DNA of 64,000 nt. Origin: Marthasterias glacialis. Taxonomy: Eukaryota > Echinodermata > Asteroidea > Forcipulatida > Asteriidae. The position numbers and the translations under genes are program-made. The notes beneath the pieces are model-generated. The model was not told the DNA's origin. It saw nothing but the letters and a program-made list of their open reading frames with translations, and searched no databases. The stretch spans positions 14,333,338 through 14,397,337 of the forward strand of contig OU452234.1 of NCBI GenBank assembly GCA_911728455.2. Reading direction: 5' to 3'. Positions 27,555 to 37,060 of the stretch are shown piece after piece; position 1 is the stretch's first letter; every line of letters starts with the position of its first letter.

Positions 27555-30500
27555 TTACAATTCCAGTGGAGTCGTTGATACACCGTCCTGGGCTACTTTG
27601 CGTTTGGGATAAAAGTATGTAAATGCAGTTTTCTCCTGCTCGTATGTGTACATGTTGTTTTCGTGCATACGGAAACCTCTGTTGACACCACCCTCACCAC
27701 GCTGTGTTTCAAGAACCCTCATGAACTTTTCTTTAGTAATGTCGTTGGTCCGTTTATTGAGTCCCTTGCAGCTAATCTTGTCGGTGTTCCCGAAACAGTA
27801 GTACGTCTTGCTGCACAGGGCGACGATGCCATCCCCCTCCCACTCGACCTTGAACAATCCAGGGGTGCGTTTGTCATAGGCCTTCTGCTCCTCGGTGGCA
27901 TCACGGGGAAACCAAAGATGTTTTTCCGCCTGGTAGATTGTTTTCATCTGCGGCTTCACGATGTCTTCAAGTCTTCCTGCAGAGATGGCAAGGTAGGTCG
28001 AGTCAGTATCCATCTGACACAATTGAAAATCGGACGGGTCGATGAACCTCAACAAAAAATCGAAGTAGAACTCAAGCATTCTTAGCTTAGCATATTGGTA
28101 GACGAAGAACCCAACATGTATAGGTAGATTCAGGCGGATACTTCTTTTCGTCATGTCGACTTCGTATAAGTCGTCGTTGAGCTCATGGAGGGCGCGGAAG
28201 TGGCCATCGTTCACCAGTCGTGAGGCCCCGGCATCATCGCACACACGGACGTTGGTATGACGCTCCTGATTTGTGACAGTCTTTCCGTAGGCCGAGTTAC
28301 CGAGGAGCTTCATTGTGTCGGCAATGATGGACTTGTTCGGGTCCTTATCCCCTGCTCGTCTTGCATCGCTGACGGCGTTGCCGAAGGCCTCAAAACACTT
28401 GCTAGGGCAATACTGGATGACCTCATAGATGTGTTCGAGGATTAACCCGTGCTCCAGGTACCATCTCAGAAGGGGCGTTGTTAAGAGAATACGAGACCCG
28501 AACATGCTTCCTATCAGGCTGCGACGGGGAGTCTTCATCACACCCTCTCGTTCGGCGAATTCTTTCATATGTTGGCCGATGTCATTTCGACTGATGTTGA
28601 CATTTTTAAATATGGGCGGCATGTCACTGAAGTGTGTCTCTAGATGAGCCGGTACCCGTATGTCGCATTCGACCAGTCCGAACATAGACTGATCACGAAT
28701 GGCCTCTGTAATTGTGTCTGGAGTCATGGTCCTCTTGTGCTGGTGGGGTAGTCTACGAGACTGTAGGTACGCTTGCAGAGCTGTGTCACGCTTCTGTGCG
28801 TCGTACCACTCACACTCCCACATTTCAACTAATCTGTAGCCTTGGCTGGATATGTAGGATGAAGTTTCCTTCGTCTGGGCCAGAAGATCCGCGTTGGGGA
28901 GCTGCCTGACAGGGTTAAATTCGTCGTTGTTAAGGCGACAGCTATGACCGTGCCAGAAGCAGCCTTGAAACTGGTACACGGTTCTGGTTTCTTTTTCAAA
29001 CCCGTCCACTGGAATTTTTCTGGGTCCGATGCGTTTCTCCGTGCTATTAAATCCGTGACGGATGTGCACACCACGGACTCGGGCTTCCCAGTCTAACCAA
29101 TCTGTTGCCATCACGCCTCGACGTAGACCGGTCTCTGGTTGGAAGTTGGTCTCTTCCCTTCGTCTCACAAAGACTCCGGAAGGCATGTCTTGCATGAGGG
29201 ACCAGAGGTACAGGGCATTGGCGTCAAAGCCGACAATCTTCTGGCAGGGTTTGGTACCATTTCGGATGAGGGTCTTCTGTCGTTCGTGGTAACGATGGAA
29301 CACAATAGAAGGACCGCCCACAATGTTGTCCTTTAGCTTGTAGTAAATGTCTTTGTTTTTCTCGTCAAATAAAGAGAAGTAGACCTCATCTGACAGGGTT
29401 GAAAACAAATAATTGAGGGACAGACCCGGGACGGAGATAGCAGATTTAAACATATCTAGCCCTTTGCCTCGATAGAAATTAAACATCTTCTCAATGGCCT
29501 CGAGAAACGGCACCACGTCCTTGTTATTGTACCACACAAGAAAATCCTTCATGGTGTCCATGCCCTCATCTCTCCAGACTTTGAGACAGTCAACGTAGTC
29601 GGCTTGGCTGATATTTTTACCTTTCAGCTGGCTGAAGAAGTTTTCGTGGGGTGGAAGGGCCACGGCGTTTAATTTATCCAAATCATCCAGCCACTCATAA
29701 GGGAAGCTTCCTTTTCCTTCACTGCAGCCATATGCAGTCAAGAATTTGGCGTAGCTGCAGCCGGGGGCGAGATAATTTGTGATGTCAAGGAATTTTAGGC
29801 GTGCGGTCTTTACGGCCATGTAGGTTCCCGTGCGCTTGATGACGAAATCGATGGGATCTGTGCGCTGCAATTCAGGATACAGGTAACGTTTGACAAGGTT
29901 GAAGTCATACGAACCAGAGTTGAATCCGATCACCGGCAGCTCCATCAAATACCTCTCCAAGTCGTCCTTCAACCTTTCAAGCGGGGTTTTCCTGCGTGTT
30001 TCATCTTCCGCAGCCTGTATCATAACGGGGTTCGTTTCGACGGTGTTGTTCTCCTGTCCAATGGCGTCATCTAACTCCTGGAACACTCCCTCAAAATGCT
30101 CTAACATACACCTGTAGGCGGCCTCGCTGACTTCCCGAAGGTATTCCACCATCTTAGCCACAAGGTCGTTTGTATTTCCCCGTGTAACGAAACATCGTGG
30201 AGCCTCGAAGTTTGGCACGTTGCTTGAGACACTGACACTCAGAGGCACATGCTGACGGTTCCAGCGCAACTTGTCCGCCGCCTTGGGTTGTTTGGCTTCG
30301 GGGACGGGCTGAAAGTAACTTTCAAAGTCATAAGTGGCTCGATAGGGATAAAACTGATTGGCCTCGTCGATTTGGATGCCTTCTTCCATCAGCTTGTCAA
30401 GCACCGAAAGTGGAAGATGGTAAGCACCGCCGGGGAATTGGTGTCTTACGTTGGTCTGGCAGGTCACTTCATGTCGGTAAAGGTCGTTGGACCGTCTAAA

Positions 30501-33389
30501 TGCTGTATTGCATTTGGAACATGTGTAACAGCGACTGTACGCTGCGACATCTCGAATGTATGAAAAGTGTGCCCCGTGCAGGTTGAGATTCAGGAGATCC
30601 TTGTCTCGACGGTGACTTCTTCTGAGCAACTCTGCCACAGTACGGAGACGAGGCTCCTCACCATCCACTCCGTCTTCTGGCGGTGCAGCAACTTCACTGC
30701 GGAGGAGGGTGTAGACTCGAATGCTTATTTTGAACACATTCTCTAGATGGGTAAGCTCATCCATCGTTACCCCGCCGTGGTGCTGTCTGCCTGTCTTGCG
30801 CCGGTATTCTTTCATCAGGGCTTTGGTGGGCCTTTCCAATGATCTGACGTTAGCCCCTCGATGCAATGCTAGGCATCGAAAAAAACAATGATCATCGTTG
30901 AAGCACCGGCCATTGCGTTTGCTTCTAATGAGGCTGATCAGACCAGGGTTGTGTTTGATGAAGGGAGGAATATCATCTGATGGCGCGCCAATTGGAAAAT
31001 CCGTCATCTTGTTCACAAATACTGTCATGTTGCTGACTAGGGCGACGGTCCATTTGGTATCGGGTCGTTGCAGGATCCCAAATTGTAAGACATCAGCCTC
31101 TTGCACTCGTTCAACTAGGTGGTTGAACTCTTCTTGCGAAGACACGAATGCCGGAGATGGGAAGAGTCGGGCATTGTTTTCGCTGGAGTGGAAATACCTT
31201 AGTGTTCCCGTCTCTGTATGTCGAAGGATGAGTCCAAATGAAACGTTAATCTTCACTCGGCATCGTAGACGTTGGAAAATTGCATCTAAAGCATCTTCTA
31301 CTGCAAAATTGTTTGCGCCAACCATTCTGAAGGTGTGGACATCTTGAACGGGACGGCCGGTGTAATGGTGGGTACGAAGGCACCTCCAGTTTTCACGTAC
31401 AACTTGCAGAATGTCTGGCGAGAGCTCTTCCTCCTCTTCCTGCCCATTGTGTAAAATATCTAGCTCGTACTCCTCTGGATCCTCCTCTAAGGGTTGAATC
31501 TGTTGCTCATCAATGGGTGGTGGACTAGAAGGAGTTGGGAACTGAGGTTCACTGGCTTGTGTAGACGGCGATGCTTCTACAGGTGGTGAGGGTGTGCTTT
31601 CATCATCTTGGGGCACTGCTTCGGGTACCGGTACTGGCTCTTGTGGGAGTGCATCGGCTCCAGCTGGTTGCCTTTTTTCCGGTTGCTCGTTGTTACGCCT
31701 GTACCGGCAAAAACTTTGTCTGTGTTTGGTCAGCGTGGATCTCCGTGTAAACAATTTTCCACAGGCCTGACAAGGATGTCGTTTCCCTGGCGTTTTCTTT
31801 GCTGCTTTGCTTTTATTTGGTGATTTTGGGGGTTGAGAACCGGTAGGATGAGTGGCGTTGTGGCGTTTCAGGCTGTCTTTCCTGTTGAACCCTTTCCCGC
31901 AGGTAGGACAGGACAAAGCTGACCCCTCTTGATGGGTTGTCTCGTGCCGTTTTAGGTTGTCTGTACGGGTGAATCTTTTGCGGCATACAGAACACTTCAA
32001 ATGCCGACGGTCTTTTTGCTTCTGGGTGGATACCCGGTTCTGAGGTAAGAAGAAGAATTAAGAATACATTAAGTAATTACAATTTCTTTTAGGTTGTCAG
32101 TTTTATATTTGTAACTTCATTCATTCACTTGATCGGTTGTGTTAGCTTTACTCACCTTTGCTCGGAGTGAATGAGATGGAGGAGATTCTTCAAAGGTAAC
32201 ATGGGAGGGGTCATCAGACAAGCTGTCACCCGCCAGGTGGGATGGAGACGCTGAAGTGCGCGGGGGAGTTGCAGCCTCCCTGTCCAAACCACCATCCATT
32301 GGGACTGGGGACTTCACCGTCGTCGAAACTTCATCCAGGGGAGGGGAAGCTTCCGCAAATTCTTCCTCTTCATCTTCGTTGGTGTCCTGATAAAGTAAAG
32401 TTTCACTCGTGAGAACTCTTTTTTTTTTCAACTGACACGTTAAGCCACGTCAGTTACCATTGCAATAGATAAACGTATAGACAATTAAACAAAAGAAACT
32501 CACCATCGATTCCAGTTCACTCATTTCCTCAACGCAGTGTTGAAAAGCGTCACTGGGTGGACGAGCCGCCCAAACAAAAACTGACGGGTTGTTTATACCC
32601 TAACACAAGTTTGAGGAAACAAATAAATAAATACAATCTATTACACACGATTTAAACAAAAGAACGTTCATAATAATTTGTAAAAAACATCAACTATCTG
32701 CTATATACAGTTAACCTGTGCGTGTGACCATGACGCTCACTTTATCTTTAATGAGCAAAGTGCTTAAAAATGTAATGTAAATAACGGGAAGGACGCCCTC
32801 TCTTGATACATTTGTTTTAAAATGCCATAAAGGGCGCCCTCACTTAAAGAAAATTTTTGCCGTAGCACCCTCCCCTTCCAATTACTTATTATCACTCTAA
32901 ACTCCCACCAATACTCCCACCAAATAATACCTTGCCCCCCCCCCCTCCCCGCATGATTTATTATTCAAAAGAAAAACATTTTACTGTAATATTATTTTAG
33001 TATTTTTTATTGTCGTTGTTGCACACGACTAACACTATAGACACCATGATACCTATCTGATTATACAAAACCAAAAGGATGTTACCCTAAAATAAAGAAA
33101 GTTTAAAGTGATCTCTTACCTCATCCGAGACATTTCCAGCCTTCAATTCCCTGTCAGCTACTTGCTGCATTTCTTCCTGCTGTGAAGAGGTTGGATGCGG
33201 ACTATTGAAGGGCCAGTAGGAGTTTTCTCCCAACAAATTATCCGCTATTTCTTGTATAGCTTCCTGCTGTGACACCGTTGGATCCGGACTACAAAATGGC
33301 CAATCTAGATGCCCCCACTCATCCATTTCTTCAAGCTCTGAAGATGTCGGGTCCGGGCCAAACAAATACTCTACACTTTTCCTCTCCAT
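27555..33389 (-). CDS. POLB: spliced zinc-finger/OTU-like/type B DNA polymerase, copy B
   Basis: Four exons on the minus strand: 33389-33120, 32599-32504, 32386-32156 and 32039-27555. All junctions are GT-AG and phase 0, giving about 1693 residues. The domain order equals copy A: three SPDPT-type repeats (one changed to SPHPT), acidic linker, C2H2 fingers, OTU-like domain (DDHCFFRCLA; GAHFSYI), finger, exonuclease (DFE, NSGSYD, Y-x3-D), motif A DANALYL, Vsr-like block (QGCFWHGHSC, WEC), motif B KLLGNSAYG, motif C DTDS and SKTYY. Substitutions relative to A occur every few residues, unlike the near-identical morphogenesis genes. All motifs are intact, so this divergence is under purifying constraint. 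Confidence 0.92.
32770..32960 (-). promoter_or_regulatory. G-tract and GGGCGCCC motifs in PolB intron 1 (B)
   Basis: On the minus strand a G run (32936-32948) is followed by GAGGGCGCCCTTT and GAGGGCGTCCTTC about 50 bases apart, as in element A at 5580-5702, although the rest of the intron has diverged. Confidence 0.5.
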
Positions 33390-33932
33390 CTCCGAAAAAT
33401 TACAAGCTAAAGTTGCTCACAACAATCAGACCGAAAAGAAAACAAAGGCACGACGTCTTCCGTGGACTGTTGTGGATAGCAAAGTGTTCCTGCACATTGC
33501 GTTGTTTCAAAACAAAGACCACCTTACTTTTTTCTCAAAGGGTATCATGAAAGCAAAACTTTTGTTTGCACAAGAAGAAAACAAACTTTTACCTTACCCT
33601 GCGATTCTTTACTGCTTTCCAAGTATTAACATTCATTTTACTCCCGTGAAATTATTACTAGGTCATCGTTAAAATGATGTGTCGACTTAAACGTAAAAAC
33701 TATGGAGTTAATTACCCCTTGTCATAAAACGAATGGTACGGTCCAGTTTTTCCGCGAAATGCAAAAGTGGTAAAGTGGCCTGGTGCTCTTTCGCGCCAAA
33801 ATAAGACACGAGCAGACGAATTGATAACATTTGTTATTAAACCCTTATTTTCAAACATTTTTTTCAGATTCGAGGGCTGATTCTTACACAGAATTTTGTT
33901 CTCTATCAAATGACAGTATTTATTTTTTAATA
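33390..33932. other. element B spacer and PolB promoter region
   Basis: No gene seen. GGCACGACGTCTTCC near 33448-33462 is the counterpart of the conserved motif upstream of PolB in A. Confidence 0.45.
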
Positions 33933-34262
33933 TGACGTCATCATGACGTCATTATTAATTCAATTTGATCAATTTCGACGAAAACGTGTCTAAGTCCATG
34001 CATTTTGTTGTTACCAAACATGTCCAGACATGCCCAAGCATAATAAAAAAGGAAATAAGGCAGCCCAAGGCCACTATTGTTTTGTGATAATGACGTCATC
34101 ATGACGTCATTATTACTCCAATTTCATCCATTTGGATGCAGACGTGGCTTCATTTATGTTTTTCATGCGTCAATCTTCCCCGTCTTCACTCTTATTTGTG
34201 TTTACCTTATTTCTACCCCACCCGTCCATGTATGTATTTGAAATGACGTCATTATGACGTCG
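33933..34262. promoter_or_regulatory. array of paired CRE palindromes
   Basis: Three pairs of TGACGTCA, each pair 11 bases apart (33933/33944, 34091/34102, 34244/34255, the last ending TCG), spaced by about 155 bases. The first two pairs sit in related blocks (ATTATTAATTCAATTTGATC and ATTATTACTCCAATTTCATC). Element A has no counterpart. Confidence 0.65.
34016..34035. promoter_or_regulatory. p53-family response element, perfect (internal)
   Basis: AAACATGTCC then AGACATGCCC, no spacer and no mismatch. It lies outside the TIR, between two CRE pairs. Confidence 0.7.
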
Positions 34263-34317
34263 CCATCATCAAAACTGTCAAAATTACATTGATTATGATA
34301 TCTATCTTTTGATTGTA

Positions 34318-34338
34318 TGGGTGGCTCTGAAAAGAGCC
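34318..34338 (-). terminator. histone-type 3' stem-loop, copy B
   Basis: On the minus strand GGCTCTTTTCAGAGCC followed by ACCCA. The only change from copy A is in the loop (C for A), a position that varies among histone genes. AATCAAAAGATAGAT follows, resembling the purine-rich downstream element. Confidence 0.82.
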
Positions 34339-34358
34339 CACTTCTGTACTAGAAGTGT

Positions 34359-34712
34359 TTAATTTGTTATTTCCAAGAGAAGTGTCAGCCGGGTCACGGG
34401 GTCCATCAGGTGTATTGCCAGGGCCAACTCCACCATATCACTAACCCATCCAGAGTCAGCTTCGTCGCTGTTGTCCAGCATTCGTGAGCACACTGCAAAT
34501 AATTCAAGTTTGCTCAGCCCTTCGGAGATAACGCAAAATGTTGCGATGAATTTCTCCACTTCCGTCCTGGCCATAACAAAAGCTTTCTTCGCATAATGCG
34601 GCATGCGGCGTTTAGCAATTCGGTTGCTTCTGCGTAAACTACAGCCGCCGCATCTCTTTCTGGGGTAACTCTCACCCCTAACGATGGAAGGATGGATCTT
34701 AAAGTAGCCCAT
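34359..34712 (-). CDS. small basic protein with histone-type mRNA end, copy B
   Basis: 117 residues. Basic N-terminus (RGESYPRKRCGGCSLRRSNR), then a helical domain (EVEKFIATFCVISEGLSKLE) and a conserved end (MDPVTRLTLLLEI). It is clearly diverged from copy A, with many substitutions spread along the length, yet both frames are open. The stop is followed by a perfect histone stem-loop 20 bases away, as in A. It is driven by a TATATAAG box at 34819-34826. Function not recognised; a histone-fold-like or core protein is a guess. Confidence 0.75.
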   Translation of the reverse strand: MGYFKIHPSIVRGESYPRKRCGGCSLRRSNRIAKRRMPHYAKKAFVMARTEVEKFIATFCVISEGLSKLELFAVCSRMLDNSDEADSGWVSDMVELALAIHLMDPVTRLTLLLEITN

Positions 34713-34818
34713 CGCTATCGAGTCAAACTCAAGAGCAATAGCAAATCAATGTATTCAGTGGAGTGTAAGTAGTAGCATGTGTGAGCGGAAAGGGTGGTCT
34801 GTATTTCAAATGTTGCTC

Positions 34819-34826
34819 CTTATATA
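34819..34826 (-). promoter_or_regulatory. TATA box of the right terminal gene in B
   Basis: TATATAAG on the minus strand, 107 bases before the start codon at 34712. Confidence 0.7.
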
Positions 34827-34938
34827 CTCTGACTAACTACGCGTCTGTCAGTGAACCAATCACAGCTAGCGCGTGCATACGCTCAAAACAACGCGCAAAC
34901 TTTCCACCAATCACCCATATCCTGTCCATTTCAATTCA

Positions 34939-34958
34939 AATCATGTCTGGGCTTGCCC
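34939..34958. promoter_or_regulatory. p53-family response element, one mismatch
   Basis: AATCATGTCT (one mismatch) then GGGCTTGCCC (perfect). Confidence 0.55.
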
Positions 34959-35005
34959 AGACATCCAGCACCCGTTCACGTCAACTCTCGTGACGTCATC
35001 ACCAC

Positions 35006-35025
35006 AGACATGTCCAGACTTGCCC
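35006..35025. promoter_or_regulatory. p53-family response element, perfect
   Basis: AGACATGTCC then AGACTTGCCC, no spacer. Confidence 0.75.
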
Positions 35026-35078
35026 GAAATCAAGTGTCGCGCATGCGCAGTACATCATCCCGTGACGTCATCTATTCA

Positions 35079-35098
35079 AATCTTGTCTGGGCAAGCCC
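35079..35098. promoter_or_regulatory. p53-family response element, one mismatch
   Basis: AATCTTGTCT (one mismatch) then GGGCAAGCCC (perfect). Confidence 0.55.
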
Positions 35099-35145
35099 AG
35101 ACATCCATCACCGGTTCACTTCACCTCCTGTGACGTCATCGCCAC

Positions 35146-35165
35146 AGACATGTCCAGACTTGCCC
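35146..35165. promoter_or_regulatory. p53-family response element, perfect
   Basis: AGACATGTCC then AGACTTGCCC, no spacer. Confidence 0.75.
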
Positions 35166-35372
35166 GAAATCAAGTGTCGCGCATGCGCAGTACATCACCT
35201 CATGACGTCATCTCATTCACATCCATGACGTCTTCATTACGTCATCACTACGTCACCTACTCATCCATATGCATGCTGCGCATGCGCACTCCACTCCCTC
35301 CACACCCTCCACTGCAGAATCTGCAGTCCTCCACCTCCACAAAGAGGCCCCATTTGCGGCAGACATACTACT

Positions 35373-35378
35373 AACATT
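35373..35378. repeat. target-site duplication of element B, right copy
   Basis: AACATT directly after the ACTACT terminus. Confidence 0.95.
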
Positions 35379-35555
35379 CGTGATCCCTCTGCCCTGGCCA
35401 ATCGTTCTCACATCCCTCACAAGGCAACTGGTGCTGATCTGCATAGACTTGTCTGATGATGGCGTCAGTGATGACTTTTGTCATCACTTGTTTTACCAGA
35501 GCTCTGGTGTCCTGCTTGCGCTTTGTCAAACTCTCTGCAGCTCTCCTCTCTTGGT
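35373..35555 (-). pseudogene. Cys/His protein gene of A, 5' part, cut by element B
   Basis: The N-terminal part of the split gene. It starts at a splice acceptor (TGCCTGTTGCAG, cut after 35556) and keeps the CEGC-x10-HEC motif. It then runs into the B terminus. The matching 3' part is at 18435-18751. Confidence 0.9.
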
Positions 35556-35624
35556 CTGCAACAGGCAGATAATAACACAAGGTTATTCAACGGGTGAGTT
35601 CAAAGTCAACAGTCGCTGGAATAG

Positions 35625-36335
35625 TTAAACTTGAAAAATGGCTTTGGTGATGGCAGTACTCTGTTGTTTCAACTCAGCCCATTGCTCAACAGTCAGGTTG
35701 ATTCCCTTCTTTCCTGCCAACATTTTGTTCCCGTTAGCACTCGTGTAGTATTCTCTAATGTTAATGTAGGGACGGCCTTTAAAACGCTTCACAACAACAT
35801 ATCGCTCACCTCCGATCTTGAACCGCACTACATTCTTTTCATTTTCTTCTTGCTTGGGATCTGCTTGGAAGGGCATCTTGCGCTTGACGCCAACTTTCCC
35901 CTTTACGTTCTCCGAAGCTCCACCAACGGCACCGGCACCCGGTCCTGCCTGGTCAGTCGTTGATGGACCACTTGTCAACTGCTCCACTGCGGCAGAAAGG
36001 ACGTCAAGAGAGGACGGCGGGTGTGGCTGCAACATACGTTGCTCCCGGTGATAAGCCATTGACCCTGGCAGATCCCATACGGTCTCTCGTGTGAACTTGT
36101 TGTAGTAGTACCTTTTGCCTTGAGTCATACTCTGTGCTTCGCACCATCCAGCTTCAACCAACTCGGGAGGAATTGTCTTATCCTCCCCATTGTCTTTCGG
36201 CGTGCCGCCAGTAGGTGGTGTAGGAGCCGGCGTTGGCGGTGCCCCCATCTCAACAGGTTCTGGATTCTCGGCCGTTGGCATTGGCAAGGCAGGCTCTACA
36301 GGCAAACTCAACCGCAATGTCGGGTGTCCAACCAT
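35625..36335 (-). CDS. WW domain-PC4 fusion protein, copy A (intact)
   Basis: 236 residues from the ATG at 36335. The open frame continues upstream without another ATG. Residues 1-50 are Pro-rich. A WW domain follows, with GWCEAQ, the aromatic run RYYYNKFTRETVWDLP and both signature Trp residues. After a low-complexity linker the last 70 residues match the PC4/Sub1 coactivator fold (RFKIGGERYVVVKRFKGRP, then GKKGINLTVEQWAELKQQ). PC4 domains bind single-stranded DNA and assist RNA polymerase II; WW domains bind Pro-rich or phospho-Ser/Pro motifs. I infer a transcription or replication cofactor that could contact the polymerase II tail or the element's own SPDPT motifs. It is driven by the right TIR promoter. 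Confidence 0.85.
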   Translation of the reverse strand: MVGHPTLRLSLPVEPALPMPTAENPEPVEMGAPPTPAPTPPTGGTPKDNGEDKTIPPELVEAGWCEAQSMTQGKRYYYNKFTRETVWDLPGSMAYHREQRMLQPHPPSSLDVLSAAVEQLTSGPSTTDQAGPGAGAVGGASENVKGKVGVKRKMPFQADPKQEENEKNVVRFKIGGERYVVVKRFKGRPYINIREYYTSANGNKMLAGKKGINLTVEQWAELKQQSTAITKAIFQV

Positions 36336-36449
36336 TGTCGTGTTCCCTAAGTGATGCAACGTCAATTCATCAAGTTCACAAACAACACGTTGGTGTGTGC
36401 TCACTTAAAATATCAGCGGAAGTATGATATTCTTTGTTCAAATTCATTT

Positions 36450-36457
36450 CTTTTATA
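36450..36457 (-). promoter_or_regulatory. TATA box of the WW-PC4 gene in A
   Basis: TATAAAAG on the minus strand, 115 bases before the ATG at 36335. Confidence 0.75.
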
Positions 36458-36569
36458 CTCCGTCTCACTCCGCGTCTATCAACTAGCCAATCACAGAGAG
36501 CGCGTAAACGCGCTCAAAACAACGCGCGAACTTTCAACCAATCACACCTTTTCAGTCCATTTCAATTCA

Positions 36570-36589
36570 GGGCATGTCTGGGCAAGCCC
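36570..36589. promoter_or_regulatory. p53-family response element, perfect
   Basis: GGGCATGTCT then GGGCAAGCCC, no spacer. Confidence 0.75.
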
Positions 36590-36645
36590 AGAGCTCCACC
36601 AGCCCTTCACTTCACCGCGCGTGACGTCACCGCGCGTTAACCCAC

Positions 36646-36665
36646 AGACATGTCCAGACTTGCCC
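36646..36665. promoter_or_regulatory. p53-family response element, perfect
   Basis: AGACATGTCC then AGACTTGCCC, no spacer. Confidence 0.75.
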
Positions 36666-36861
36666 AAAATCACTTGTCGCGCATGCGCACTACAACCTAC
36701 CATGACGTCATCGCATCCATACACATGACGTCATACCTACGTCATACCTACGTCACACCCTCATCCATATTCATCATGCGCATGCGCATCACACACCCGC
36801 CACACATGTTGCAGTCCGCCACCGCCGCAAAAGGGGCTCCATTTGCGGCAGACATACTACT

Positions 36862-36867
36862 CCCCAT
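36862..36867. repeat. target-site duplication of element A, right copy
   Basis: CCCCAT directly after the ACTACT terminus. Confidence 0.93.
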
Positions 36868-37060
36868 TATTGATTTAAACAATTTTACCCAGGGGTGAGT
36901 CAGTTTCCCTTGTGGTTTATTGCTTGATACATTTTTTACTTTTGACTAGTAGAGTTTAGCCTACACTCGTATTCCCAAAGAGCATGTAAAGAAACCATCT
37001 CTGATTTAACACTACATTATTCCTGCAAACAATAACACCTGTTTCTTCAGAGGTATAAAG

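Larger units (their letters stand above)
18752..35372 (-). mobile_element. Polinton/Maverick element B, nested in A
   Basis: 16,621 bases, with the same AGTAGTATG termini as A and flanked by AACATT. Its replication and morphogenesis genes read on the minus strand, opposite to A. It carries the same gene set. Its PolB is intact and distinct from that of A, the core-like and Cys/His genes are open, and the WW-PC4 gene has a 373-base deletion. It inserted inside the Cys/His gene of A, so it arrived after A. Confidence 0.96.
35006..35372 (-). repeat. element B right TIR with promoter
   Basis: Inverted match of 18752-19118. It carries NRF-1-like TGCGCATGCGC palindromes, CRE palindromes and p53-family sites. 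Further promoter sequence continues inward to the TATA box at 34819. Confidence 0.82.
3632..36861 (+). mobile_element. Polinton/Maverick element A, interrupted by element B
   Basis: The element starts AGTAGTATGTCTGCCGCAAA and ends with the complement, flanked by CCCCAT on both sides. Without B and its extra duplication it is about 16.6 kb. Its own sequence is 3632-18751 plus 35379-36861. On the plus strand it carries a small basic protein, spliced PolB, packaging ATPase, two small proteins, integrase, penton-like protein, a core-like gene with a frameshift, major capsid protein and protease. On the minus strand near the right end it carries a Cys/His gene (split by B) and WW-PC4. PolB, retroviral-type integrase, A32-like ATPase, adenain-like protease and jelly-roll-type capsid genes together define Polintons and the related adintoviruses. 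Confidence 0.95.
36447..36861 (-). repeat. element A right TIR with promoter
   Basis: Inverted copy of 3632-4046. On the minus strand it holds an NRF-1-like palindrome near 36778-36789, CRE palindromes, two p53-family sites, CCAAT boxes and a TATA box (TATAAAAG, 36450-36457). It fires leftward into the WW-PC4 gene. Confidence 0.85.
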
